Positions 17,852 through 25,794 of a stretch of DNA of 64,000 nt are shown in pieces; the first letter of the stretch is position 1; every line of letters begins with the position of its first letter. Position numbers and translations under genes: made by a program. Below the pieces are notes generated by a model, which was not told the origin of the DNA, did not search any database, and saw nothing but the letters and a program-made list of their open reading frames with translations. Origin of the DNA: Streptomyces sp. TLI_171 (GTDB lineage: Bacteria > Actinomycetota > Actinomycetes > Streptomycetales > Streptomycetaceae); contig NZ_RAPS01000001.1 in assembly GCF_003610255.1 (NCBI RefSeq), positions 5,917,001 through 5,981,000 of the forward strand. Reading direction: 5' to 3'.

Positions 17852-18025
17852 CTTCCCCGAGGGTGCAATTTCAGTTTTAATCCTAATCCTTGACGGCCTC
17901 CGCCATGTTCGGCCGTAACGCCATTGACAATCTGGTCCGCATCTATCTGCCGTTCCGGGCGATGAAGTTGCAGCCATTTAGATAGTTGCCGATGAAATGT
18001 CTGATTATTTTCATACTTAACCGCA

Positions 18026-19228
18026 GTGGTGATGACCGCCATCGCCGTATGGCGGTTCCCGGCGGTTCGGTACGGTGACTCTCACCGCAGGGCGCTCTGG
18101 GGCGGCTATGCGGGATTCGCCGTGGCCCTGTGGCTTTATACCCCGGTGGCGATGGCGGCGGCGGACAGAATTCCTGTGGTCGACTTGAGCGCCCTGCTGA
18201 GGCATTTCGCCAGCACTGCGGCGATCGTGTCAGCACTAACCTACGTGGCTACCAGCTACGGGAGGAGTTCGGCGGCGGCCGTGCCCCGCCATGTGGCGAT
18301 AGCCCGCTGCATCGCCCGTGCGTCCTATAGGGCTGGGGCTGTAGGCGTAGCCCTTATGGCGATCTTGTTCTTCACCGTGGTGCAGCGCCCGACGCCAAGT
18401 CAGAACTTCCTCATCGACCATGCTGGGCAATGGGGAACTGCCCTATACATGACCGTCTTCTACTTGTTTCCATTTGTCACCACCGCCATCTGCGGATACC
18501 AATGGACGAGGGCGGCGCGGCAGGCCGAGAGTGCAAGTATGCGCGTCGGGCTGGGGCTAATGGGGGTCTCGATGTGGATGGGCCTGGCTCACACATCGGC
18601 CAGAATCGCGATCCTGTGGACTGCGGTGGCATTCCCCTTGGATCACTCCACGGTGCAGTTTCTCGTGGATGCCACGGCGATATGGATGGATCTACTGTTT
18701 TTGGTAGTCGCCGTAGGCGCCAGCATTCCTACAACTCGTGCAGTGGCGTCCAAGGTGAAGATGTGGCAGACGCTTCGCAGGATCTATCCGCTCTGGTTCG
18801 ATCTGGTGAAGGCATTCCCGGGCACAAGCTTGTACCCGCCTGGGGGCCGGTTCACCGAAATCGTATACACGAGAGTCCCTGTTGATGTCCGCTTGGACCG
18901 GTGGACGCAGGACATCGCCGATGCCTGCGAAAGGCTGCGCTATTACGCGCCGCGTAATCTGATGTTCGAGGCGGAAGATATTTTCGCGTCACATCCCGAT
19001 CCTGATCCGGCCGCCGAGGCGTATTGGATCAAAGGGGCGCTCCGGGCTGCTGATGCCGGGCCAGCTAGCCCTCACGCCACCTCCTCTTTGCGAGAGAAGC
19101 CATTCGTTGACACCGACAGTGAAGCCGCGTGGCTGGTGCGGGTCAGCACAGTTTACTCCCACCTGAAGGAAAACCATGCCGGAGATATTGGCTCGCTCTC
19201 AAGAAAGGCCGAATTCAAGCCGATTTAG
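18026..19228 (+). CDS. MAB_1171c-family membrane protein
   Basis: This is a protein of about 400 residues with roughly six or seven membrane segments in the first ~230 residues (examples: GYAGFAVALWLYTPVAMAA, AGAVGVALMAILFFTVV, LYMTVFYLFPFVTTAICGY, WMDLLFLVVAVGASI) and a soluble C-terminal half starting KVKMWQTLRRIYPLWFDL. The W-x-x-L-x-x-I-Y-P-L-W block is typical of MAB_1171c proteins, called putative transporters. Three starts are possible (GTG 18026, GTG 18029, ATG 18032) after an in-frame TGA; no strong ribosome site decides. The family N-terminus may be slightly longer, so a short truncation is possible. It pairs with the ImmA/IrrE gene and shares its lower GC. Confidence 0.78.
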   Translation: MVMTAIAVWRFPAVRYGDSHRRALWGGYAGFAVALWLYTPVAMAAADRIPVVDLSALLRHFASTAAIVSALTYVATSYGRSSAAAVPRHVAIARCIARASYRAGAVGVALMAILFFTVVQRPTPSQNFLIDHAGQWGTALYMTVFYLFPFVTTAICGYQWTRAARQAESASMRVGLGLMGVSMWMGLAHTSARIAILWTAVAFPLDHSTVQFLVDATAIWMDLLFLVVAVGASIPTTRAVASKVKMWQTLRRIYPLWFDLVKAFPGTSLYPPGGRFTEIVYTRVPVDVRLDRWTQDIADACERLRYYAPRNLMFEAEDIFASHPDPDPAAEAYWIKGALRAADAGPASPHATSSLREKPFVDTDSEAAWLVRVSTVYSHLKENHAGDIGSLSRKAEFKPI

Positions 19229-19427
19229 AGTTGGCGAGTGAGATTCGGCACTGCCCGCCGTGCAAGCCGGTCTGGTATGGTGGGCTGGGCGGACTGGTAG
19301 GCATTGTTCCGCTATATAGGCAAGCCTGGCCGAGGAGTGCAGCTGTTGTCGCCGCTGCCCAGGGGCCGGGCCCGCGACGTCGTCCCGTCTGGATGGACGT
19401 CCGAGATCTCAGTAATGGAGTTTCTGC

Positions 19428-20060
19428 ATGTCCAACCGCCGTCGTACCGGGCTCATCCTCGATTTCGGCGGGGTGCTCACCACGCCCCTGCTGCCCGCAG
19501 TGCTGGCCTTCGAAGCGCGTGAGGGGCTGCCCCAGGGCGCCTGCCTGACGGCCCTGTACAAGGATCCGGAGGGCGTCCGGATCACCAGCGACCTGGAGCG
19601 CGGAGCGGTCAGCCAGGTTGCGTGGAACGAGTTCGCCGGCGCGATGCTGGGCGTGTCCCCGGACAACCTGATGGGCCGCATCTTCGGCGACCTCCGGCCT
19701 GAGCCGCGGATCATCGACGCCGCCGCAGCGGCCCGGCGCGCCGGCATCAAGGTCGGCATCCTGTCCAACAGCGTGGGTCTCGCACCGTGGGACCTGTACG
19801 CCGGGTACGAGCTGGAGAGCCTGTACGACGCCGTGGTGATCTCCGAGCACCACCTACTCCGCAAGCCCGACGCGGCGCTCTTCGAGATCGCGCTCAAGTC
19901 GATGGACCTGCCGGCAGAGGAGTGCGTCTTCGTCGACGACACCGAGGCGTACGTGCGTGCGGCGGAGGAGCTCGGCCTCGCGGGGGTGCACAACCAGGAC
20001 CCCGCGCAGACGGTGGCCGCGCTCTCGGAGCTGCTCGGCGTCGACCTCGAAGCAGCGTAA
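19428..20060 (+). CDS. HAD-superfamily hydrolase
   Basis: The 210-residue enzyme has all four HAD motifs: ILDFGGVLTTP with nucleophile Asp12, LSNS near 108, RKPDAALFEIA with the motif III Lys, and CVFVDDTEAYVRAA near 170. It is a phosphatase-like hydrolase of unknown substrate. It stands alone, with a 23-bp perfect hairpin after it. The partial HAD gene at 1..321 is similar and shares the (E/D)NLMGR block. ATG 19428 is the first start after the region following the MAB_1171c gene. Confidence 0.92.
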   Translation: MSNRRRTGLILDFGGVLTTPLLPAVLAFEAREGLPQGACLTALYKDPEGVRITSDLERGAVSQVAWNEFAGAMLGVSPDNLMGRIFGDLRPEPRIIDAAAAARRAGIKVGILSNSVGLAPWDLYAGYELESLYDAVVISEHHLLRKPDAALFEIALKSMDLPAEECVFVDDTEAYVRAAEELGLAGVHNQDPAQTVAALSELLGVDLEAA

Positions 20061-20107
20061 GTCCGGGGCGCCGTCCTTGCGCAGGCGGCTACCCGGTAGG
20101 ACCGGGA

Positions 20108-20167
20108 ACGGCGAAGGGGCTTCGGCACCACACCCTCTACGGGTTGGTGCCGAAGCCCCTTCGCCGT
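20108..20167. terminator. 23-bp perfect hairpin between convergent genes
   Basis: ACGGCGAAGGGGCTTCGGCA begins the left arm (20108..20130), which pairs perfectly with 20145..20167 around a 14-base loop. It lies between the HAD gene and the converging double-HTH regulator. There is no T-tract, so it probably works in both directions. Confidence 0.88.
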
Positions 20168-20260
20168 CTCTATGCGGGCTGAGAAGCGCTGAAGGATCCG
20201 ATCCGGGCGTGCACGTAGCTGTGGGGCTACGACGGGCGCAAGGGCCGCTGGCCGCCGGCC

Positions 20261-21127
20261 TCAGTCCCCGTCCGTATCGGGGAGCTTGTGCTTCAGCTGT
20301 CCGACGAGGGAGTTGAGGGTGGCCATCATCTCGGGCGACAGGCCCTCGCTGTTGCCGCGGGCGGCCAGACCGAGGATCTGGCCCCCGTGGATCGAGCCGA
20401 GGAAGCGGAGTGATTCTAGGAACTCCCGTGCGGTGGGGTTCAGTTCGGCGTCGTCCTGGAAGAGGGCGACGTCGACCTGGAGAGCTTCGGCCAGGCCGGC
20501 GCGCACCACCTCGGAAGCCCCTGACGTGGCGCCTGAGCGAAGGGCAACGATGTCGTCAGCGGTGACGACCGCCGCGCCTGCGTGATCATTGACGGCCCGA
20601 GCGATTTCCTCGTCGGAGGGTCCCTCCTGGTCCGGATACCCGTACTGCAGGAGATAGTTGATCTTCTCCCCGACCGTGCGGGGCGCGGAATCCCGGCTGC
20701 TGGCCGCCTTGGGCAGAATGCCGAACGAGACGTCCTGCGCGGCCAGCAGCGCCTCCAGCGTCACCCCGTACGCCGACGCGAGCTGCTCCGCGTACGCCTC
20801 GCTCAGTCTTCGTCTCCCGGACTCGGCGTTGGCCACCGGCACGCGGGTCGCGTGGATGGCCTCGGCGGCCTGCGCCACGCTGAGGCCGGCATCGCACCTC
20901 AACAGCTGTAGGTCCCGCGGGCCGTCGTGGGGGAAGAGGACGTCGAGGGGCTGGCCGAGCGCGGCTGCGATCCCGGGAAGCTTCTCGCCCTTGGGGAAAT
21001 CCTGGCCGTTCTCCCAGCGCGCGACGGTGGGTGCGCTGACGCGCACCACGTCGGCCAGCTGCTTCTGGCTGAGGTCCTTGCCCCGCCGGGCCGCGCGGAC
21101 GCGCTTGCCGTCGAACTGGCGTGGCAC
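20261..21127 (-). CDS. regulator with two XRE helix-turn-helix domains
   Basis: The 288-residue protein has two HTH units near its N-terminus: residues ~6-62 (VRAARRGKDLSQKQLADVVR, APTVARWENGQDFP) and ~68-125 (LRCDAGLSVAQAAEAIHATR, PVANAESGRRRLS). The second half is a helical region of unknown role. GTG 21127 is chosen because AGGAGA stands just upstream; the longer reading to 21220 runs through the promoter. An AACGTACGTT palindrome and a TACAGT -10-like hexamer lie 40-80 bases upstream. It stands at the border between the metabolic region and the replication/transfer module and could be the master repressor of the element, though this is inference. Confidence 0.85.
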   Translation of the reverse strand: MPRQFDGKRVRAARRGKDLSQKQLADVVRVSAPTVARWENGQDFPKGEKLPGIAAALGQPLDVLFPHDGPRDLQLLRCDAGLSVAQAAEAIHATRVPVANAESGRRRLSEAYAEQLASAYGVTLEALLAAQDVSFGILPKAASSRDSAPRTVGEKINYLLQYGYPDQEGPSDEEIARAVNDHAGAAVVTADDIVALRSGATSGASEVVRAGLAEALQVDVALFQDDAELNPTAREFLESLRFLGSIHGGQILGLAARGNSEGLSPEMMATLNSLVGQLKHKLPDTDGD

Positions 21128-21651
21128 ATGCTCTCCTGCGTGGCGGTCGGGGCGGTGTTGAGACAACTGTAGCCCAGACTTGATACAGCCGCACAAGTAA
21201 CGTACGTTTCCGTATCGCACCTGGTGGTCGAGTCCCGACTCTCCGTGGTGCTGCCCCTTGGGCGACCCCTGCGCGGGGTGCTGCCGTGGCTGCTTGCGCG
21301 CCCTTCCGATGGGGCGTGGAACCCAGTTCGCCGTCCAAGGAGCGAGACCGCGCCCCCTCCGCTACCGGCCGTCGCGAGACCCGCACGGCCTGTGCGGTAA
21401 GGGCTGGACTCGCCGCCGGTGTCTACGTATGTTCGTCGTCCACGCCGGACAACGACCCGGCAGAAGGGGGAAGGAGGGAGCGGGCACGCGGCCCGCGACG
21501 CGCCCCCTCAACTGAAACCGGCGCCCGGGAGCTGCGAACTCCTGGACGCCGGACCGGCACCCCGAAGGGTGCTGTTCGCTACCACGCGCTCGGCTGGACT
21601 TCCTTGCACGAGAGACCACCGCGCGCGCTCCTACGAACACCGGAGTATCCC
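21128..21651. other. 524-base gene-free divergent region
   Basis: This stretch separates the double-HTH regulator from the replication module. Short readings in three frames have no domain and poor codon phase. Apart from the palindrome at 21199..21208 I see no iterons, attachment site or RNA gene. Confidence 0.55.
21199..21208. promoter_or_regulatory. AACGTACGTT palindrome upstream of the double-HTH regulator
   Basis: This 10-base perfect palindrome lies about 70 bases before GTG 21127. On the minus strand it is followed by TTGTGC and, 19 bases later, TACAGT, which could be weak -35 and -10 elements. It may be an autoregulatory operator. Confidence 0.35.
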
Positions 21652-21981
21652 ATGCGCATACCCACGATGGAAGCCGAGACCTCGGCACCGCCCACCTCCG
21701 GCCGGCACCTCCGGCTGGCCGAGCGCCTGGCCGACATGCTGCCCGGCGCCGCCGCGGTCCAGGTCGGACTCGCCGACCCGCGCCGCCAGTGGCCCCACCC
21801 CCAAGCGGTGGCACTCGACGCGGACGGGGTCCGGATGCCCCTCACCCGAACCACCTCCCAGGTCGTCGCCCGCTGGGTAATCCGCACTTGGCCCGACCTG
21901 GACTGGATGGACCTCTACACCCTCGACCTCACCACCGGGCAGCTCACCACCGGCGCGGGCACCGCCGTCCGGGGCCGCTGA
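21652..21981 (+). CDS. small protein of unknown function at the head of the replication module
   Basis: The 109-residue product (RHLRLAERLADMLPGAAAVQ, then WVIRTWPDLDWMDLYTLDLT) is not recognised. It reads as a compact soluble alpha/beta protein with no Cys pairs or membrane segments. ATG 21652 has CGGAG upstream. It ends one base before the ATG of the replication-initiator-like gene, so it is probably the first gene of that operon. A regulator or accessory role in replication is possible but nothing in the sequence shows it. Confidence 0.65.
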   Translation: MRIPTMEAETSAPPTSGRHLRLAERLADMLPGAAAVQVGLADPRRQWPHPQAVALDADGVRMPLTRTTSQVVARWVIRTWPDLDWMDLYTLDLTTGQLTTGAGTAVRGR

Positions 21982-21982
21982 C

Positions 21983-23035
21983 ATGGCGCGCATCCGATCG
22001 GTCAAGCCCGAGACCTGGGTGAGCGAGACGCTCGCCGAGGTCTCCATCCCCGCAGTGATCACTTTCCTCGGCATGACCAACCACGCCGACGACCACGGCC
22101 GCCACCGCGACAACGCCGCGATCGTCTACGGCCTGGTGTGGCCGATGCGCGAGGAGGTCACCCGCGCCGACGTCGAGGAGCACCTCCAGCAGCTCGCCGC
22201 CGCCGGAGCCGTGTGCCGCTACACCGGCTGCGACGGGCGCGAATACTTCCACTATCCGACCTGGCGCAACCACCAGAAGATCGACAAGCCGTCGCTGTCC
22301 CGGCTGCCCGCGTGCCCGCACTGCGAGCCGGAGCGGTGCGGCGTCTGCAAGGGCCCGTGCATCCAGCGCAGCGCCCTCGCCGCCGAGGCGCCGACCCCTG
22401 CGCCTGAGGCGGACCCGATGGCTCCGCGACTGTTCGACGAGCCCTCGGCGAACACTCCCTCCCGCCTCGACCCCCTCTCCGAACCCGTCGCGAAGCCGTC
22501 CCCGCAGGGCGGCGCCGACGGCAGCACGGCCACCGCCCCGGCGGTCGGCGAGAACCACTCGGCCGTCCCTGCCGCTGAAAGAAGCGCAGGTCAGAGGGCA
22601 TTCGCCGAAGCCTCCCCGAAGGTTCGGCGAAGCGTCCAGGAGCCCTCGACGCCTGGATCTAGGATCTTGGATCCTGGATCTTCTTTCCCTACGGGGCGGC
22701 AAGCGCCCGAGGCGGAGGTCGTCTCGGCGGGCCAGCTCGTCGGCGAGTACGTCGCCGCGTGCGAGCGGCGCCCGCCGAACGGCGTGCTCGGCCACCTCGG
22801 CAAGACCGTCAAGGGCCTGCTGGCCGAGGGCATCGACCCCGAGCACGTCCGCGCCGGACTGCGGCGCTTCGCCGAGATCCAGGGCCACCCCTCCCGGCTG
22901 CCGAGCCTGGTCAACGACGCCATGAACGCACGCAACCCCGGTTTGGCCCGGCCGGGATTTCGCCCTAATCTGCCCGCTCACCAGGCATGGACCAACCCGG
23001 TCGACGCCGCCACCGCCTACGCCGAGGAGCTGTGA
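21983..23035 (+). CDS. phage/plasmid replication-initiator-like protein (replisome organiser type)
   Basis: The 350-residue protein starts ARIRSVKPETWVSETLAEVS and continues through a winged-helix-like region (FLGMTNHADDHGRHRDNAAI, VEEHLQQLAAAGAV, YFHYPTWRNHQKIDKPSLSR), as in phage replisome organisers. A Cys cluster (CPHCEPERCGVCKGPC) follows near residues 110-126. The centre (~140-235) is low-complexity and its DNA holds GATC-rich repeats at 22651..22684. The C-terminal ~90 residues are a helical region. The next gene is a DnaC-like ATPase, the usual partner for helicase loading. ATG 21983 lies one base after the previous stop. Confidence 0.75.
   Translation: MARIRSVKPETWVSETLAEVSIPAVITFLGMTNHADDHGRHRDNAAIVYGLVWPMREEVTRADVEEHLQQLAAAGAVCRYTGCDGREYFHYPTWRNHQKIDKPSLSRLPACPHCEPERCGVCKGPCIQRSALAAEAPTPAPEADPMAPRLFDEPSANTPSRLDPLSEPVAKPSPQGGADGSTATAPAVGENHSAVPAAERSAGQRAFAEASPKVRRSVQEPSTPGSRILDPGSSFPTGRQAPEAEVVSAGQLVGEYVAACERRPPNGVLGHLGKTVKGLLAEGIDPEHVRAGLRRFAEIQGHPSRLPSLVNDAMNARNPGLARPGFRPNLPAHQAWTNPVDAATAYAEEL
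22599..22684 (+). repeat. inverted repeat and GATC-rich direct repeats inside the replication gene
   Basis: TTCGCCGAA and TTCGGCGAA are 9-base inverted arms near 22600..22630. Directly downstream, GGATCT, GGATCTT, GGATCCT and GGATCTT follow at 7-to-9-base spacing (22655..22684). Repeats within a rep gene can form the replication origin; this is a candidate only. Confidence 0.4.
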
Positions 23036-23742
23036 TGCGCCACCACCGCGACCCGCAGACCCTCGCCGACGGTCCCTCCGTCCTCGACCGGATGGCCGAG
23101 ATCCTCGCCGCCCGGGGCATCGACCGCGCCCGAGTCGACGCCCTCCCCGACGAGCCGGAGCCGTTCTCGCTGGAGGCCGCGCTGTCCGCCGGGATGCCGC
23201 CCCGCTACCGCGACGCCGTCGCCGACCACCCGCTGGTCCTGGCCTGGACCCGGCAGGTCGCCGCCCAGGCCGCCGCCCCCAGCACCGGGGCGCGCCGCCA
23301 GGTCGCCACCGGCCCCAGCCTGCTGATAGCCGGGGTGACCGGCGCGGGCAAGACCCACCAGGCGTACGGCGCCATCCGCGTCCTGGTGCGCGCCGGCCTC
23401 GGCGTGCGCTGGCGCGCCACCACCGCCGCCGACCTCTACGCCGAACTCCGCCCCAGCTCCGACACCGACGCCGAGCGGGTCCTCGCCGCCTACAGCCGGG
23501 TGCCGCTGCTGATCCTCGACGACCTCGGCGCCGCCAAGACGTCCGAGTTCGTCGAGGAGCAGACCTACCGGCTCATCAACCGCCGGTACAACGCGATGCT
23601 CCCGACCCTGATCACGACGAACCTGCGGATCAGGGACCTCAAGGCGCACCTCGGTGACCGCGTCACCTCCCGCCTCGCCGAGATGACCACCCGAGTCGAG
23701 TTCGAACCGGTCGACCGCAGACGCTTCCCACGCGCCGCCTGA
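23035..23742 (+). CDS. DnaC/IstB-like AAA+ ATPase, probable helicase loader
   Basis: The 235-residue protein has Walker A GVTGAGKTH near residue 100, Walker B LLILDDLG near 157, a sensor-1 region LITTNLRI and an arginine-finger-type segment RVTSRLAEM. This is the layout of DnaC and IstB ATPases that load or recruit a replicative helicase. Its ATG at 23035 shares one base with the stop of the replication-initiator-like gene, a typical partnership. It presumably brings the host DnaB helicase to the element's origin. Confidence 0.88.
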   Translation: MRHHRDPQTLADGPSVLDRMAEILAARGIDRARVDALPDEPEPFSLEAALSAGMPPRYRDAVADHPLVLAWTRQVAAQAAAPSTGARRQVATGPSLLIAGVTGAGKTHQAYGAIRVLVRAGLGVRWRATTAADLYAELRPSSDTDAERVLAAYSRVPLLILDDLGAAKTSEFVEEQTYRLINRRYNAMLPTLITTNLRIRDLKAHLGDRVTSRLAEMTTRVEFEPVDRRRFPRAA

Positions 23743-23853
23743 ACGACCGCCGCCCCGGCCGCGCCCCGAGCGCGCCGCCTCGCCCTTCACCGACCCAGCG
23801 CACCTCTCCGCCGACGCCGCCCCGCGCGCGGAGAGCGATCGGAGCACCCCCGC

Positions 23854-24423
23854 ATGAGCACCACCACGGCCAACGCCGAGCGCTACCGCTCGCTCGGCGA
23901 CCACACCTGGCAGGACCAGGCCGTCTGCCACCCCAGCCAGTACAACCCCGTCGACCCCGACGTGTTCTTCCCCGGGCCCGACGAGATCGACAAGATCTCC
24001 ACCGCGCTGTCGCTGTGCGGCCAGTGCCCCGTCCGCCTGGCCTGCCTCGACGCCGCCCTCGAAGGCGGCGAGACGGACGGCATCCGGGGCGGCTACACCG
24101 AGGAGGAGCGCGCACCCCTGCACAAGGAGATCGCCAAGCGCCTCGACTACGGCCGGGTCAACGCCGCCCTCGCCGGACGCGACATCCACCTCACCACCGC
24201 CGAGCGCCACGCCGTCGTTCTCGCCGGATACCGCCACGGCGTCAGCGCCGAACGGATCGCCAACCTGCTCAAGATCACCGAAGACCACGCCCAGAAGCTC
24301 TACCGCAAGACCCGCCGCGCCATCCGCAACCGCGAACTCCAGCAGGACGCCCGCACCACCGGACAGACCGTCGGCACCGGCACCGGCCGCCTGACCTCGG
24401 ACGACTTCGGGACGGCCGCATGA
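23854..24423 (+). CDS. WhiB-family iron-sulfur regulator with C-terminal extension
   Basis: The 189-residue protein contains the four cluster ligands Cys25, Cys55, Cys58 and Cys64 (C-x2-C-x5-C) and a GIRGG turn near 76 in place of the common GVWGG. The C-terminal ~100 residues add a helix-turn-helix-like segment (HAVVLAGYRHGVSAERIANL, HAQKLYRKTRRAIRN) similar to sigma-factor region 4. WhiB proteins bind a 4Fe-4S cluster and the principal sigma factor. On mobile elements they may tune transfer to host physiology. Its stop overlaps the ATG of the DUF2637 gene at 24420. Confidence 0.93.
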   Translation: MSTTTANAERYRSLGDHTWQDQAVCHPSQYNPVDPDVFFPGPDEIDKISTALSLCGQCPVRLACLDAALEGGETDGIRGGYTEEERAPLHKEIAKRLDYGRVNAALAGRDIHLTTAERHAVVLAGYRHGVSAERIANLLKITEDHAQKLYRKTRRAIRNRELQQDARTTGQTVGTGTGRLTSDDFGTAA

Positions 24424-25484
24424 GCACCACCCCGACCACCACCGCCACCGTGCACGTCACCGGCTGGGACCGCACCGCCGTCATCGCCCTCGGCGCCACC
24501 GGCTTCGCCCTCTCCTACGACTCCCTCCAGCAGATGGCCGAAGCCGTCCACGTCCGCGGCCTCCTCACCTACCTCTTCCCCTTCATCGTCGACGGCTTCA
24601 TCGCCTACAGCATCCGCGCCCTGCTCGTGATGCGCGACGCCCCGCTGCGCGCCCGCGCCTACGTGTGGCTGCTCTTCGGCGCGGCCACCGGCACGAGCCT
24701 GTGGGCCAACGCCCTGCACGCGGTCCGGATGAACGAGCAGAGCGCCGCTGCCGGGTTGCGGTTGACGGACACGGTGGTCGCGGTGCTCTCCACCATCGCC
24801 CCGCTCGCCTCGGCCGGCGCCGTCCACCTGTACATCCTGCTTGCCCGCGGACCGGCCAACCCGGTTGACCGGGACGGCCAGAGTGGCCGAAGCGACCAGC
24901 TGACCGGACCGGCCGAAGACCCGGGAACCACCGGCGACCTCGAATCCGGCCAGCAGAGTGCCCTGCTGGTCACCGACCGACCGGCCGAGTTCGCCCGGGT
25001 GACCGCCTCGCCGGTCAGCCCGGTCACCGCGCTGCCGGTGGCGGTGACCGAGGCCGCTGACCTGGGCGGTCAGCCGGTCACTGACCGACCGGCCGAGTTC
25101 GCCCGGGTGACCGCCTCGCCGGTCAGCCCGGTCACCGCGCTGCCGGTGGCGGTGACCGAGGCCGCTGACCTGGGCGGTCAGCCGGTCAGCGGTCAGCCGG
25201 TCACTGACCGACCGGCCGACGTCGCCCCGGTGACCGCCTCGCCGGTCAGCCCGGTCACCTCCCGGCCGGTCACTGACCGGGCGGCTGACCGGGACACCGA
25301 GGAACTGCTGGAGATCGCCAAGCAGGCGGTCGCGGAAGCGGACAACAAGCTGACCCGCGCCGTGGTCGCCACCGCGATCCGCGGTCAGCAGATCCCGCTG
25401 TCCAGCGACACCCTGACCCAGCTGATGGCCCAGCTCCGCGAACAGCAGCGCAAAAACCAACTCGCCGACGCCGACCGGAGCTGA
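24420..25484 (+). CDS. DUF2637 membrane protein with repeated cytoplasmic tail
   Basis: The 354-residue protein has four membrane segments in its first 140 residues (TAVIALGATGFALSYDSLQQ, LFPFIVDGFIAYSIRALLV, VWLLFGAATGTSLWANAL, VVAVLSTIAPLASAGAVHLY), matching DUF2637 proteins found on actinobacterial plasmids. Residues ~150-290 are a low-complexity tail built from VTDRPAEFARVTASPVSPVT-type units; one 36-residue unit is repeated almost exactly. The last ~65 residues form a soluble helical domain (EELLEIAKQAVAEADNKLTR). Plasmid DUF2637 proteins are thought to act in spread or transfer; the role here is not shown directly. It is coupled to the WhiB gene by ATGA. Confidence 0.85.
   Translation: MSTTPTTTATVHVTGWDRTAVIALGATGFALSYDSLQQMAEAVHVRGLLTYLFPFIVDGFIAYSIRALLVMRDAPLRARAYVWLLFGAATGTSLWANALHAVRMNEQSAAAGLRLTDTVVAVLSTIAPLASAGAVHLYILLARGPANPVDRDGQSGRSDQLTGPAEDPGTTGDLESGQQSALLVTDRPAEFARVTASPVSPVTALPVAVTEAADLGGQPVTDRPAEFARVTASPVSPVTALPVAVTEAADLGGQPVSGQPVTDRPADVAPVTASPVSPVTSRPVTDRAADRDTEELLEIAKQAVAEADNKLTRAVVATAIRGQQIPLSSDTLTQLMAQLREQQRKNQLADADRS
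24969..25184 (+). repeat. two 108-bp direct repeats within the DUF2637 gene
   Basis: Positions 24969..25076 and 25077..25184 are near-identical (GTCACCGAC versus GTCACTGAC at the start) and encode the same 36 residues. A degenerate third unit follows at about 25197..25280. The in-frame length means copy-number change would alter tail length without breaking the gene. Confidence 0.9.
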
Positions 25485-25569
25485 CCGACACCGACCGGCC
25501 GGGGCGACCGGGAAGGTCACCCCGGCCGGTCACCCACCCGCCACCGCACCACCGAAGTGGAGCACCGTC

Positions 25570-25794
25570 ATGCGCACCACCCCCGCCACCTGGACCGAGG
25601 CGGACGCCTGGCTGACCGTCCTGCACCAGCACGGCCACCTCCACCACGTCCAAGCCGCCGCCGACGGCACCCGCACCGTCCAACGGGGCCGGCACTCCCG
25701 GCCCTGGACCCTCCACCACCCGGTCCTGGCCCTCGACTGGATCGAGGACCTCGTCCGCGACGTCGAGCAGCGCGACACGGAGCCGCACCGATGA
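25570..25794 (+). CDS. small protein of unknown function upstream of mobC
   Basis: The 74-residue product (WTEADAWLTVLHQHGHLHHV, WTLHHPVLALDWIEDLVRDV) is rich in His and Trp and has no recognised domain. A GTGGAGC sequence stands ahead of ATG 25570. Its stop overlaps the mobC ATG at 25791, so it is probably translated with mobC and the relaxase. A role as an accessory DNA-processing protein is suggested by position only. Confidence 0.6.
   Translation: MRTTPATWTEADAWLTVLHQHGHLHHVQAAADGTRTVQRGRHSRPWTLHHPVLALDWIEDLVRDVEQRDTEPHR

Noticed and set aside
21128..21651. Attachment site or tRNA gene at the border of the transfer module
   Set aside because: No tRNA-like cloverleaf, integrase gene or long direct repeat could be found by eye in the window.
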